A DNA stretch of 64,000 nt, taken from assembly GCA_902805475.1 (NCBI GenBank), contig CADCSX010000023.1:1860001-1924000 (forward strand), in the 5' to 3' direction. Below are positions 33,390 to 45,186 of this stretch, piece after piece (the stretch's first letter is position 1; each line of letters opens with the position of its first letter). Both the position numbers and the translations under genes were made by a program. The notes under the pieces are model-generated. The model was given only the letters and a program-made list of their open reading frames with translations. It made no database searches and was not told the DNA's origin. Origin of the DNA: Entonaema liquescens (Eukaryota > Ascomycota > Sordariomycetes > Xylariales > Xylariaceae).

Positions 33390-35621
33390 ATGGCGGTGCA
33401 ATCTAAACTTGTTCTTCCTGACCGGTCGATTAAGAGTGTAGTTGCGCATTTAACGACGTTGTACGTCGAGAACCGAACCCGGATTTCACGCGCCGTCTAC
33501 CTTACTCTCCTCGTCGCACTCATTAACCGCGTCCGACATGCCATTTCCGAGCAGAAGGCTGCGTCCGCACGCGAGGCCGCTAAGCGAAGATCGGGTACGA
33601 CTTCGAGCGATGGCGCCGATACGACCAAGAAGAAGAAGGTCGAGCTGAACCGCGAGTTCTTTAAGTCGCTATTGAAATTACTCAAAATAGTCGTTCCCGG
33701 CGCGCGGAGCAAGGAGACTCGTCTTCTTATTAGTCACACTTTCTTCTTAGTAGTACGAACACTCATCAGTCTAAAAGTTGCCGAGATGGATGGCGCGATC
33801 GTAAAAGCACTTGTAAAAGGAAGTGGCAAGGAGTTTCTCACGAGAATTGTGTGGTGGATGTTGATTGCTGTTCCTGCGACATTCACGAATTCCATGGTGA
33901 GAAGCTTAATCTCAAATCTATTAGATGGGGTTTTATTAACAATATCGTAGCTGTCGTACCACCAGGCCGAACTATCGCTTAGGTACCGAACGCGACTGAC
34001 CCAGCACATCCACGACAAATACCTCTCCCAACTCACGTTCTACGGGATCTCTGCGCTAGATGATCGGATAAAAACCCGGACCAGCTTATAGCAGTCGATG
34101 TTGCCAAGTTCTCTAACAGTCTGGCCGAACTATACAGCAATCTGGCGAAACCAATATTAGATATGGTGAGATCCTATGCATATTGTGACATCTCTAATAG
34201 AAAACTAACGTGGTCCAGACCATCTATACTTGGTCCTTGTCAAAGAGTGTCGGCGGCGAAGGTGTTATGTTTATGTCCTTATTGGTCCAACTCTCAGCTA
34301 ATGTCATGCGCGCCCTGACACCTCCCTTTGGAAAATACGTCGCGGATGAAGCACGACTGGAAGGCGAGTTCCGGTTTCAACATTCGAGACTTATTGACCA
34401 CAGTGAAGAAGTGGCACTATACCATGGTCACGAAGCAGAGAAGGATACTCTCGACAAGGGCTATTTTACTCTTATCAAACACGTTAACTACATATTGCGC
34501 CGGCGATTCTACCATGGCGTAATGGAGGATTTTGTGATCAAATATTTCTGGGGTGCTCTAGGCCTTCTACTTTGCAGCGTGCCCGTCTTCTTTAAGCTAC
34601 CTGGGCAGCTGACCGGTACTTCTAACATGGGCGACCGGACAGAGTCGTTCGTAACCAATAGGCGAATGCTACTCAGCGCATCCGATGCCTTTGGACGGAT
34701 AATGTTTTCATACCGCGAAATCATGGAGTTGGCTGGTTACACGTCGCGTGTGGCGTCGCTATTGGATGTCATGGACGATATTCAAGCCGGGCACTTCGAG
34801 AAGAAGCTAGTATCTAGCTCGGGGACCGAGGATAATGCAGCGGTATTAAAGGGCAGGGGAAAGTAGTCGAGAGCAAGGACATCGAGTTTATCGATGTACC
34901 GATTATCTCCCCAATGGCGACGTTCTCGTAAAGGCGCTGTCATTTTCGCTTAAGCAAGGTGACCACCTTCTCGTCGTTGGACCAAACGGTTGCGGGAAGT
35001 CAAGTCTTTTCCGAATCCTAGGAGGCCTTTGGCCCGTGTATGGTGGCACAGTCTACAAGCCGCCTTTCACGGATATTTTTACATTCCACAGCGGCCATAC
35101 TTATCGCGGGGAAGCCTCCGCCAACAAATCACATACCCCGATAGTCTACGGGTGTTCGTGCGCGCGGGGTTACTGATGCCCAATTACTAGATATACTGAA
35201 GATTCTTTCCCTAGAGCATCTTGTAGATCTTTACCCCGAGGGCTGGGATGCAGAAGCTGAATGGCGCGACGTACTCTCAGGTGGCTTGCAGCAACGTGTG
35301 GCCATGGCTCGCCTCTTCTATCACAAGCCGCGATACGCAATCCTAGACGAATGCACGAGCAGTGTGACGCTCGAGACTGAGAAAGTTATGTACGATAATG
35401 CGAAGGCCTTAGGAATTACGCTCATGACAGTTAGCCATCGGCGAAGCCTGTGGAAGTATCACAGCAGAATTTTGCAGTTCGACGGACAAGGCCACTATGT
35501 GTTTACGAAGCTTGACGCCGAGAGGAGATTGAAGCTCGAAGATGAGAAAGAAGATCTGGAAGTATTACTGAGACAAGTGCCGGAGATTGAAAGGAGAATT
35601 GACGAATTGACCGCCGAATAA
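33390..35621 (+). CDS. PXA1: Peroxisomal ABC half-transporter (ABCD/PXA1-like), five frame breaks
   Basis: Exons 33390-33896, 33951-34165 and 34219-35621. Family: peroxisomal import of long-chain acyl-CoA as a Pxa1-Pxa2 dimer. The N-terminal ABC_membrane_2 region reads TFTNSM then LSYHQAELSLRYRTRLTQ, and the EAA-like part HEAEKDTLDKGYFTL. In the nucleotide-binding domain Walker A is GPNGCGKSS near 34980, the signature is LSGGLQQR near 35278, and Walker B is YAILDECTSS near 35338. The reading frame is broken five times, each consistent with one missing base: the A5 run at 34070-34074, near 34860-34864, the C4 run at 34909-34912, the T5 run at 35076-35080, and the G3 run at 35150-35152. Conserved text resumes immediately each time and all motifs survive. 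Either a recent pseudogene or, I think more likely, homopolymer errors in the assembly. Confidence 0.8.
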
Positions 35622-37112
35622 CGGCGGGGAAGTTAGAATTGAGGGGGAATATGATGTACATATATAAAGAGGGATGGGGGGGATTTGTTAGCCTCGTTTG
35701 CAGGGTCTATCAACATGGTTTATGTTGGCAACTAGCTTTTGCTGACCTGACACCGCATTTTTGTTACTATGTAGGTAGGTAGACAGTGCTACATAGTACT
35801 TAAACATTTGTCTGTGCGGGATTTATCAATTGGTTCTTATGGTGGTGTATGACTGTGTTGAGTCCCCGCCGTGTTAAAAAAAAAAGAGATGGTGAGATGA
35901 TCTATGTGGGACGTTGAAAGAAAAAAAAAACACCCTTTATTAGTCTACCCACTTTACCCCTCGAGCCTCATCAGCAAATATTGACATGGATCTCATGATG
36001 ACGCTAGCCGCGAGACGCTCATACAATCAATGACCTTTAACATTAATAATAAACAAACCAAACTCGGTCAAACTGGTTTGTGTGTTTACTTCTAACTCCC
36101 GGTTATGCATGTAGTCAAGTGGACCCTCCTATGCAAGGCAGGAGGACAGTTTGAAAAGAAAAAGGAGTAAAAAAAAAAAAAAAAAAAAAACATTGATGAG
36201 TGAGAACACATGTAACAATAACAATATGTAATATATTTAAAGTTGGACATACACTACATATACTTTTAAAATTGTATGTTTTGAAGGTATATATCTCAAG
36301 TATGTAATATGTAATATGTAAAAGCAATCCATAATCCCTAAAAACCCGGGTATAAAACACCGAAACGAGCCTCGACCCTGAACTGTTGTATCCACCAGAC
36401 CGAGCGAAAGCCGCGAACTAATGTTCTAGTCGCGGCTTCTATGCCGTAACCGTTGCAGCCGCGTCAATGGCGATACGAACTACTGGGGTGGTCCCTCCTA
36501 CACGGATGGGTTTATGATGAAGTCTAGGTAATGAAGAGAGACACCATAACAATACCACTTACAATACAATACCATCAGATAAAATAGAATACATAACTAC
36601 ATTCTAGTTATACATTACCTTACTACATGATTTACAGGGTATGCTATGTCATCCTGTCGCATCTTAGAACCCACCGTTCATCCAATCCACCAACCCATCC
36701 CCAAGGTTTAGATCACCTGTGCTCTCAGTCACCCCCTTCAATGGCCCCAGAATTACTTCCGAATACCCTTCTTTCGCTGTTTCGGGTCCCATGGGGCTCC
36801 GCAACAAACGAAAGTCAATGCTGGGGGAAGAACGAGTGGCTAATTCTGATTATCAATGATTCCCCTTCTTAGGAGTTCGTTGTTTTCAGATCTCCGATTA
36901 CCGCCCCAGATCAGACCCAGAACCAAACATATAGTAGCAAGCTTTAGCTTTTTTTCTTTTCTTCTTAAAACCCTTTACCGCTACCGCCGTTATCGTCACT
37001 CACCTACTTACCCTTTACACTTACCTTCTTCTTCTTCTTCTCCTCCTCTTACTCCTACTCCTACTCCTTCTTCCTTCTCTTCCTTCTACTCCGTCCCTAT
37101 GATCTTAGAAAT
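35622..37112. other. Intergenic with homopolymer tracts
   Basis: Contains an A-run of about 22 at 36169-36190, shorter A-runs near 35877 and 35921, and a pyrimidine-rich (CTT/CTC)n tract at 37028-37090, typical of a fungal core promoter and leader of the next gene. Confidence 0.6.
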
Positions 37113-37116
37113 ATGA
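36856..37116 (+). promoter_or_regulatory. Upstream ORF overlapping the MFS start codon
   Basis: An 86-codon frame, and within it a minimal ATG at 37099 encoding five residues, ends with TGA at 37114-37116. That stop overlaps the main ATG (37113-37115) in the string ATATGA. The peptide is low-complexity, encoded by the pyrimidine tract, and not protein-like, so a regulatory uORF is the only plausible role. Whether the mRNA includes it depends on the transcription start. Confidence 0.4.
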
Positions 37117-38962
37117 CCTCTTCCAAATACTTCGGCCTCCAAGGCCACTCCCTAAGCAGATTGCAGACAGCTCTTATCGTCGCTCCGTCCTTCATCTTGT
37201 TTGGGTACAATCAGGCCGGTATTGGCGGTCTGATTACCGAGAACGATTGGGTCAAGACGTTTCCCCAGATCGACACCGTCCACGCCGTCGGTGCGGAAAA
37301 AAGCCAGAAGTCGACACTGCAGGGCTTCGTTGTAGCTGTCTTCGTCATCGGTGCCCTCTTCGGTTCCCTCTCGTGCTCGTACACGGGCGATAAGTTCGGC
37401 CGTCGCAATGTCATCTTCGTCGCTGGTCTCTGTACCCTAATTGGTGAAATCCTCGAGGCGTCTTCCTTTGGCCTACCGCAATTCATCGTCGGTAGAGTAA
37501 TTGTAGGTCTCGGCGTCGGGCAACTAAGCTCCCTGGTCCCCGTATGGCAGAGCGAAACTGCTGGCGCCAAAAATCGTGGGCGCCACGTCGTATTGGATGG
37601 TCTTTTTATCTGCCTCGGTTATGTCCTCGAGTCCTGGATTAACCTGGGTTTCTTCGAGTATCATACCGGACCCATCACTTGGCGCCCACCCATCGCCATC
37701 GCGTGCTTCTTCTCGCTGGTTCTCGTGTGCTCTATCTATATGTTCCCCGAATCGCCCCGCTGGCTTCTCATGACGAACAAGAACGAGATAGCCCGCGAGA
37801 ACCTCGCCATCCTCCGAGGCCTCCCGCAAGATGCGCCCGATGTCCGCGCCGAGATTGAGGGAATCGAACTCTCTCTCGAGCTTTCGGCCAACGGCGGCGC
37901 TAAGCTTAGCCAAATCCTGAAGATGGGCGAGGACAAGCTAGCATATCGTTTCGGGCTTTGTATCCTCCTGCAGTTTTACCAACAGATGTCGTACGTAGCA
38001 TAATTATCTTGCCTAAACACCGCGAGTCGGTAACTTCGTAAGGCGGAAGGCTAACAGAAAATCCGCGCAGTGGAAGCAATCTTATCAGCGTCTACGCGCC
38101 GATTCTCTTCCAAGAGAACCTTGGCTTGAGTAGCGAAACCTCTCGCATCCTTTCCGCCGGTGCTTTGACTTGGAAGTTCCTGTCGTCGTTCTTGGCCTTC
38201 GTGGCCATCGATCGCTTCGGGCGACGCGCTGTTTTCATGGTCAGCGGAGCTGGCAGTACGTTCTCTTCTCCTTTTTCAAGCCCGCCCTAGAAGTCCATGG
38301 CTTCCAGAGCATGTCTTATTTCCCCAAGTTCCCCAGTGAAGAAAAAGAGAGGGCGGTTTGCTGACTTGTTGTTGAAGTGTCGTGCTGCATGATAGCACTC
38401 GCCGTTGCGACATCGTTCCCCACGTCCAACAGAGCCTCGCAGATCGCGGCAGGCTGCTTTATTTATCTGTACAACACGTTTGTCCCCATCGGGTTCCTTG
38501 GCGCCAATTTCTTGTACTGCACCGAAGTCGCCCCACTCCGGCTGCGCATGGCTATGAGCTCGATCTCGACAGCCAACCATTGGGCCTGGTGAGTCCCCTT
38601 CCCGTGGTTCTTGGTCCTCTTGGCCTTCATGCGTGCCAAGTCGATCGGACGATGTATAGAAACTGACACGTCGGAATCACTACTATAGGAACTTCCTCGT
38701 CGCCATGGTCACCCCGGTCGCCATCTATAGTATCGGCTGGAAATACTACATCGTATTCGCCGTCATCGCCGCCTGCGTCCCCGTCTCGGTCTACTTCCTG
38801 TTCCCCGAGACCATGGGCCGTAGCTTAGAGGAGATCGACCTCATGTTCAAAGACTCGCCGTCGGCGTGGGCAACTGTCCGGTACGAGAAGCAGTTACGCC
38901 GTGCGGGTACACCGACGTCGTCGCTTGCGGAGAAAAACAAGCTGGACCACTCCGAGGGCTAG
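37113..38962 (+). CDS. MFS sugar transporter
   Basis: Four exons: 37113-37990, 38071-38255, 38378-38588, 38689-38962, giving 515 residues and about 12 membrane spans. Sugar-porter signatures are present: GDKFGRRNVIF after the second span, PESPRWLL at the end of the first half, QQMSGSNLISVYAP at span 7 (completed by the first splice), AIDRFGRRAVF between spans 8 and 9, and FPETMGRSLEEID after span 12 in place of the usual PETKG. Fungal relatives carry hexoses, quinate or related sugars across the plasma membrane; the substrate is not predictable. A short uORF overlaps the start codon. Confidence 0.9.
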
Positions 38963-40640
38963 ATTTTTCTTTTTCCCTCCCTCTTGGCTATCAGTAGCTC
39001 CTGGGCTGGGGTTGGGTACATTGGATACGCCAGGCCGACGAAGCCAACTTTATGAACCTAGATGTTATGAATCTATGAAGCATACGTTTTTTGAATAGAC
39101 TTGCTGTGTCAGGTAGATATATATATATATATGTATATATGTATAGACACAGAATGGCATTACGTTTTTTGTATAAGTGCGAGTGAGCGTATTTGATGAT
39201 TGCCTTAGGCACGTATATATATACGGATATGTAATAGAGTGTGTCTTTTAGTGATCTGATGTGTTCGATAATGGGCCTTGACAAAGAGCTCGTCTATCAC
39301 ATGCTTTTCTTATATTCGCTCTTAGGTCGAGCAAACACGATGACCGATGGTGGGTTATGCGGGATATTGTAAGTTAAAAAATAATTAGACGAGTAGAATG
39401 GTTTACTGGAATTCTCTCATCTTAATTAACTTGGAAAACGACTCCTAATGCATCTCAATATCTGTAGCTTAGAAGTAAGTCATATACATAGGTAGCGCAT
39501 ATGAGGTTATTCAAGTATTCCACCAGCCTATGACATGCTAAGACAACATTCCATCGGTATGTCTCTATTCATTTTATATGAATTACACATACCCCTAAAC
39601 AAAATTTATTTCATTTCCATGAATATGTAATTGCATCGTACAAATTGAGTCATGCTGTTTAAGATGGACTTGAACCAAAGAAAACCCCGCGGATTCCGAG
39701 GCCCCTTTTTCTTGGGGCTTAGCGGTGCGGCTGGACAAGCTATTTTCTCATTATGATTTTTATGCCAAGCTAATTTGTTATTTCATCTCTACTCTTGGAG
39801 TCCTCCGCATGAACTTAGCACAAGGCACGTGGCTAGTCAATGATGACAGATGTCAAGTTAATTGGTATGTGTGTTGGCAACTCGTGGCAACGATTGACAA
39901 CGATTCATCGTCATTGGACATGTGCTACAATTGGAAATTGACAGGTGGGATACCCCATTAAATAGGCTATCATTTACACATAGTATGCAGCAACAGAGGT
40001 GTTTGCTAAGCGCTTTTGTTAGTGGGGTTTCCAGTTGGTTGGACGGTGCCTTGATCTAAGCGATTTAAACAGCCAGGCAGGGGCCAGAGGGGGCAAGAAC
40101 GAAGAAAGCCAGAAAAGCCAGAGAAAGCATCACCAAAGTCAACATTCAAAACGTTTCGGAACATTTTAAAACTTAACACTTAACAAAAACAAACTCGGCC
40201 AAACTTATTCAATAACTCAGCCTCAACGCTGACGCATCCAATAAACCCGACCATCATAAGGTATAATTCATGTCATTTCGGATAATCGGATCGTAGAATC
40301 ACTGCGATAGCGATATCTCAGCCTTCTCGCCAAGTTTCTATTTATATTTAAACTCAACTGGCCCCATGGTTGAACCTTGAGTCGATAGACAAACTTTAAG
40401 CAAAGGCTCCTCGACACGAGGTGGCTCGATCAAACAGACTTCACTACGTTGCGTTCTTACCAGCATCTTACCAGCAATATCTTCACCTCCCGGAGAGGCG
40501 CATCAGTCTCTTTTCCTCACCCCTGTCAATTGCCCTCACCGTACCTAATAGGATAACTTATACCTGCGGGTGGTATTTCTTATATTAGTCCATTCATTCA
40601 CGTCTACGTGAACGACTAGTCGCATCACACATCACCAAGC
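38963..40640. other. Intergenic, AT microsatellite, no gene seen
   Basis: Contains an (AT)n tract near 39117-39132 and repeated TATATG text to 39230. The 78-codon frame at 39725-39961 has no family-like features. The last 500 bases are CT-rich stretches likely to belong to the promoter and leader of the next gene. Confidence 0.5.
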
Positions 40641-42487
40641 ATGGAGGAACAGGTCGAAGCACGTTCGCTGGCCTCGCTTAATTATCTGGCCGCCAACCCA
40701 CCTCAGTATCCAAAAAAGCCAAACGAAGAAAAGCAAAATCCGATCACTCTGTATATTTCGAGAGTACCCGGCACGAGGGGTAGGCCTAGATAGCACAAAT
40801 TTCGAATTAATCTTGTAGTTCTGTTCTAACACCTAGCCCAGACATCATACTCTCAACCTTAAAGCCACAGGTTAAGAACGTTACGGCAGAAGATGTAGCC
40901 AGTTCATTTTACTATGTCCATCTGAATACTCCCGAGGATGAGGCTCTCATCCCTCCTCCCGGCCAGCCCAAGCCTTCATCGTCTCCTAGAACGAGCGGGG
41001 AGAGCTCAAGGTCAGGTAATCAGATTCATAGAAAACCCGTACCGGGAACCTCAAGTCTTGCCTCATCACGAGTGGATGAAAACGTGCCATTACCTCCCTT
41101 AGGAAAGGAGAATCAAGCCGGTGCCGGTTCGGCGCAACTTCCGACCCGAACTGCAATCCATCAACCTGGTTCATCCGCTCCTTTATCCGAGCGGCCCCCA
41201 CAGTCTCAATTCGCAACCCCGACAAGCCCCATTCAGCGAAAACCCCTGGGGCCTCGGCCAGGCAATTTAGATCCTTCGGAGAGGAGCCTACCACCAATAC
41301 CAGTCTCCTCTAATCAACCACCCGACTATCAAGCTGCATCAAGTTTTGATCTACCTCCACCATTGCCAGCACGACCTAATGAGCAGCCGACATTACAGCG
41401 GCTCACTGAGCAACTTGCTTCTTCGCAGGCTGACGGCCGATCTCCGTCGCCCAAGTCACCCACTCGACCTTTCACTCCATTTTCGTTAACCGTAATTAGA
41501 AGAGACCCGAGTTCGGGCCAACAGTGGAATGTTGGGAAAGTAGCCTCTTTTCAGCTAGAGAACCCTGAGCTCATCAGCGAGGACAAGTACCACCAGCCGT
41601 CTCCTTCGATCAGCATACACTTAGAGACATCTGGCTATGCCAAGTTCCGAGGCATGCCCACTCACACACCAGCAGATATAAGATCTAGTCTTGATATACG
41701 CCCCGGGAGCGCATCGTCTGGATTACGGCTACAACGACCTGAGGTTCAAGGACCGGCTTCGAATACCTTTGAACGCCAGGTTATGATGGCATACTCGAAG
41801 TCGTTCGCCACGAAATTGGGTGAAAAGTTCCACCATCGCAGTCGTTCGGAAGAAGACCGGTTGGGTTTGCCTTCTGGTTCACCCGCCATTCAGATCCAGC
41901 ATGGTCGTCATAGTAGCCAGGGATCTATAGCGTCCTTTGGTGGTGACTTCGACGGTGGCGATGCTCCCGTCATTACACAACCTGCTCCAGGTCTTAAACC
42001 CCGTGGCTACGTGTTCTTCAGCCCGTGGGGTGGCCGCTGTGAATTCGTAACTGGAAATGCTGGACGCAGTCTTAGGTGTAATCATATCCTACCCACGTAC
42101 GGTGGTGGCGTTTCCAACCCTCTTGTCGACGGACACGAGGCAGGGAATGGAAGCCACAAGACCAGAGGGCAGCCAATTAGCGAGTTGCGATTCAATTTAC
42201 CCAGCAGCGAAATATTCGCCGAAAAGCGATCAACCGAAGGAACTGTTAGGGCCAGGGATCAGCTACAAAGCCAATTCAACAAGGTTTTCCACGGTCTCGA
42301 GCAAGATGAAGACGGTGACTGGCATCTTGACCTTGGACTTGGTAGGGAGAAAGCAGGTGGCGGTAACCGAGGAAAGAGAGCTAAGATGGGGAAACTAATC
42401 ATATTCGACGAGGGCCTTAAGATGCTGGACCTCGCCGTAGCAGCTAACGTTGGAGTGTGGTGGACCTCATGGGAGCGAACGTATTAA
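40641..42487 (+). CDS. Conserved proline/serine-rich fungal protein, unknown function
   Basis: Two exons, 40641-40779 and 40842-42487, 594 residues. The N-terminal 75 residues are ordered (LASLNYLAANPPQYP, LYISRVPGTRDIIL completed by the splice, then AEDVASSFYYVHL). Residues about 85-270 are low-complexity, rich in Pro, Ser and Gln with PPLPARP-type SH3-ligand-like text. A more ordered region follows (PFTPFSLTVIRRDPSSGQQW) and recurs at the end (RGYVFFSPWGGRCEF; MGKLIIFDEGLKMLDLAVAANVGVWW). The order of short conserved segments joined by disordered text suggests a scaffold or adaptor. I do not recognise the family. Start ATG 40641 is the first in frame and is followed by coding-like text. Confidence 0.75.
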
Positions 42488-43230
42488 TCGTCATTCAACA
42501 TTGTTATCAACTCGTACCATAATCCTAATGGTAATGGTAAGTACGATGGCCCAAAATAGGGGCAACGGCAATGGGGGCCGAAGGCTAACAAGGCCATTCG
42601 AGAAAAATCAAACATAGACCGGGCCAGCATGAGATACCAGAGGCGTACGTAGGATCGATTCTTCGGAAGTTACATTGCGTTTAAGCAAGCTAGCTAGCGT
42701 TCAATTAGTCATTGAGAAATAAGGGGGATGTGGAAAGGAATGACGGATATACGGCTTATACTATATAATGGTTTCAAGCCATCTCCTAGCTTTTCTGAAT
42801 ACATCAATTTCCCGCCCCCTAGTTGGTGGATTTGTAAATTGGAATGAGTATCACAGACGAAAGATGAAGCTCGAAATGTGAATTACTCGGTGATAGCTAT
42901 ACCACATAAAACTTGACAAACGAAACTAGCTCCCTAAGTCATAGCAAACTAAAGTACCAAAGTCCCCTTAGATTACAAGAAAAAGCTGCGGGATCAAATT
43001 ACCAAATTAATATATCCAGTCACGCCTAAGGTTGTATCATCTATTTCTCTACTGTTCGAGACGAACCCAGTGTCATACATAAAGTAGATATATGCCTTTA
43101 ACGGTGTAGGGGCTGTGCGTCTTAACAAGCCACACCTTAGTCTTTAGAAAATAAGCTCCGATTGAGATACTCGAACTTCGTCGCGGCGCATATCAATTCA
43201 GTTGTCAGGGCAGGAAAACGATAACTTGAA
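42488..43230. other. Intergenic, no gene seen
   Basis: About 740 bases between two plus-strand genes. No gene or RNA recognised. Confidence 0.5.
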
Positions 43231-43764
43231 ATGTTCGCAACGCTGGCACGAAGGATGGCGGGAGGGCCTATACCTCCAAGATTAAGGAATGCGACGAGGT
43301 CCTTGACGGAAGCTTATAGCAATCCATACAAACCTAAGAAGATTTGGCCGCCAGATTTCTCCAAGCTTTCCCAGAAGGAACAGTTTCGGTTCGAACGGCG
43401 CTATAAGCGAAGAGTGAAGCTTGCGACTGCGCGACCGCGATGGGATAAGTTTATTCGATTGGTACAGCTATTCAGCGTTACTAGTAAGTCTAAAGGCTTG
43501 CATTAAAGGTTTATGAGGGCCTGGATTAACACTACATTTCTACCGTAGCTGTCCTGATCTATGCGGTCTTATTTATGGATTGGCAAACAGAGAACCAGCC
43601 GTTCCAAGAGGTATGCCAAATATTTCCCCCAAGTTACGACTTTATAATCTAATTATGGTATATAGATAAGGGATAAGTTCTGGACTACGCTTGGCATATT
43701 CTCACCCGAGGAGAGACACAAGAGACAAACCCCCGATATGCTACCCGTTACGAATTCCAAGTAA
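43231..43764 (+). CDS. Small single-pass membrane protein, probably mitochondrial
   Basis: Three exons: 43231-43483, 43549-43610, 43666-43764, giving 137 residues. The N-terminus MFATLARRMAGGPIPPRLRN is basic and lacks acids for more than 20 residues, as in a mitochondrial presequence. A strongly basic helix follows (RFERRYKRRVKLATARPRW), then one hydrophobic span formed across the first splice (FSVTTVLIYAVLFMDW, about 81-96), then a short soluble tail with FWTTLGIFSPEERH. The last two exons are short and give no gene-like signal alone. I cannot name the family; mitochondrial inner membrane is inference. Confidence 0.7.
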
Positions 43765-43974
43765 ACCATATCGTATCTGTATATTACGAGCTTCACATTG
43801 CATGGTAGGAGTTTAGGGGTGGCGGTTGGAAATACCCGCTCGATGTTATTTGCCCCCGTATAAAACCGGGATATCCCATTTTTTAAGAAAAAACTTATGC
43901 TCTTCTTGCTCAATGCTTGTCCCAATCCGTAAACCTATAAAACGCCAGACACCATCTCTATGCGTGCGCAGGAA

Positions 43975-44663
43975 TTACCTTCCAGGCCATACGAAATGTC
44001 CTCCCACACCCAACCCCGCACCCAGTCCCGTGCCCCTAGACTCGTTGACCGGTCGCTTTGCGATGGTGCCTTGTGCTCGCACGCCAGACACTATGCGATC
44101 TAGATTCGTCTCGATGACGACGCCGCCTACGATCATCTCGCCCAGAGCCGCGTGCAGGGTCTCGAAGTTGAAGATCAGATCAAGCTCGCAGACGTTCTCG
44201 AATAGCTTGTCTAGCGACTCGACATATACCTGGATTAAGTCGAGTAGAGCTAACGGCGACTCGGTCGACGTGGATATGATGATGAAGTAGAGAGTAGCAT
44301 AGTGGCGGTAGGTCACGAGCGAGGGGACGTCATTGTGAGGCTCGGAGGCAGATTGCGAAGTACCGGATGCGGCGAGCAGAGGGGGTAGAGGGAGGAAATT
44401 ACAGGCTCCGTCGGGGCGGTTCGAAACCAGAGTGAAGATCTCGGAGATGAGGCGCTGCTGAATACTAGTTTCCTGCAGGTAATATTGTTAGGTTTGATCG
44501 ATCATGCCCGAGGTGGAATCGGGGCTTCTTTTTTGTAAGGATTGGACTGGTATAAGCTATAAGCTATAAGCTATAAGATGCCAGACATACATACCAGCTG
44601 AGTATAAAACTTGGTCAGCCTGGGTTGGCCCTGGCCGTTGAAGACCAGAACTGCGTTTATCAT
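43975..44663 (-). CDS. APS3: AP-3 adaptor complex sigma subunit
   Basis: Two exons, 44663-44595 and 44472-43975, joined in phase 0, 188 residues. The start MINAVLVFNGQGQPRLTKFY, then RHYATLYFIIIS, LLDLIQVYVESLDKLFENVC and ELDLIFNFETLHAAL, is the clathrin-adaptor small-chain fold in the AP-3 sigma version (closest to human AP3S1). AP-3 sorts cargo from Golgi/endosome to vacuole. A fungal insertion of about 20 residues (LAASGTSQSASEPHND) sits between strands, and a Gly-rich tail follows. The 122-bp intron carries a (CTATAAG)n repeat at 44551-44577. Confidence 0.93.
44551..44577. repeat. CTATAAG tandem repeat in APS3 intron
   Basis: About four copies of a 7-base unit within the intron of the AP-3 sigma gene. 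Confidence 0.8.
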
Positions 44664-45186
44664 GGCAGGCCGCAGTTCAAAGTCATGGGTAGGAATACAT
44701 TAACTACCTAAGGTATGTAGTATAGTATGTGGAGGAGTTATGTCAATAAGCAAATAAAATTAATGAGACAAAGACAATGAAGCATGTGAAGCAATTAGTT
44801 AGGTAGCTGGGTAGGTAGTTAGTGGGGTTATGCTGACTTAATTGACCGCCTCGATAATCGCAAGATCCTGCCGTATCTTTAGCGTGAGGCTTGATGGCTG
44901 TGCAATTGTGCAGATACGGAGGTGCCGATCCTTTTAGCCCCTTACTAAGACAGCCGAGACGATGCACAGACCAATTCGATCGCATTGTTCTGATTAGATC
45001 TGGTACTTCTGTACTTAACTTAAAAGAGCCCTGGAATCCAGGAACACCCCGACACATTTTCCCCTCTCCAACTTCATATTTATTTTCTTTCCCATTTTGA
45101 TTGGGACAAAGCTCCGCCGTTCGGTAGAAGAACGGCGTATATAAAATAAACTTAGAATCGAGACGAGGTTACTTTAACATATCGTC
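44664..45186. other. Divergent intergenic region
   Basis: Upstream of APS3 (-) and the JlbA-like bZIP (+). A true first exon or leader of the bZIP could lie here, but I cannot identify one. Confidence 0.4.
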
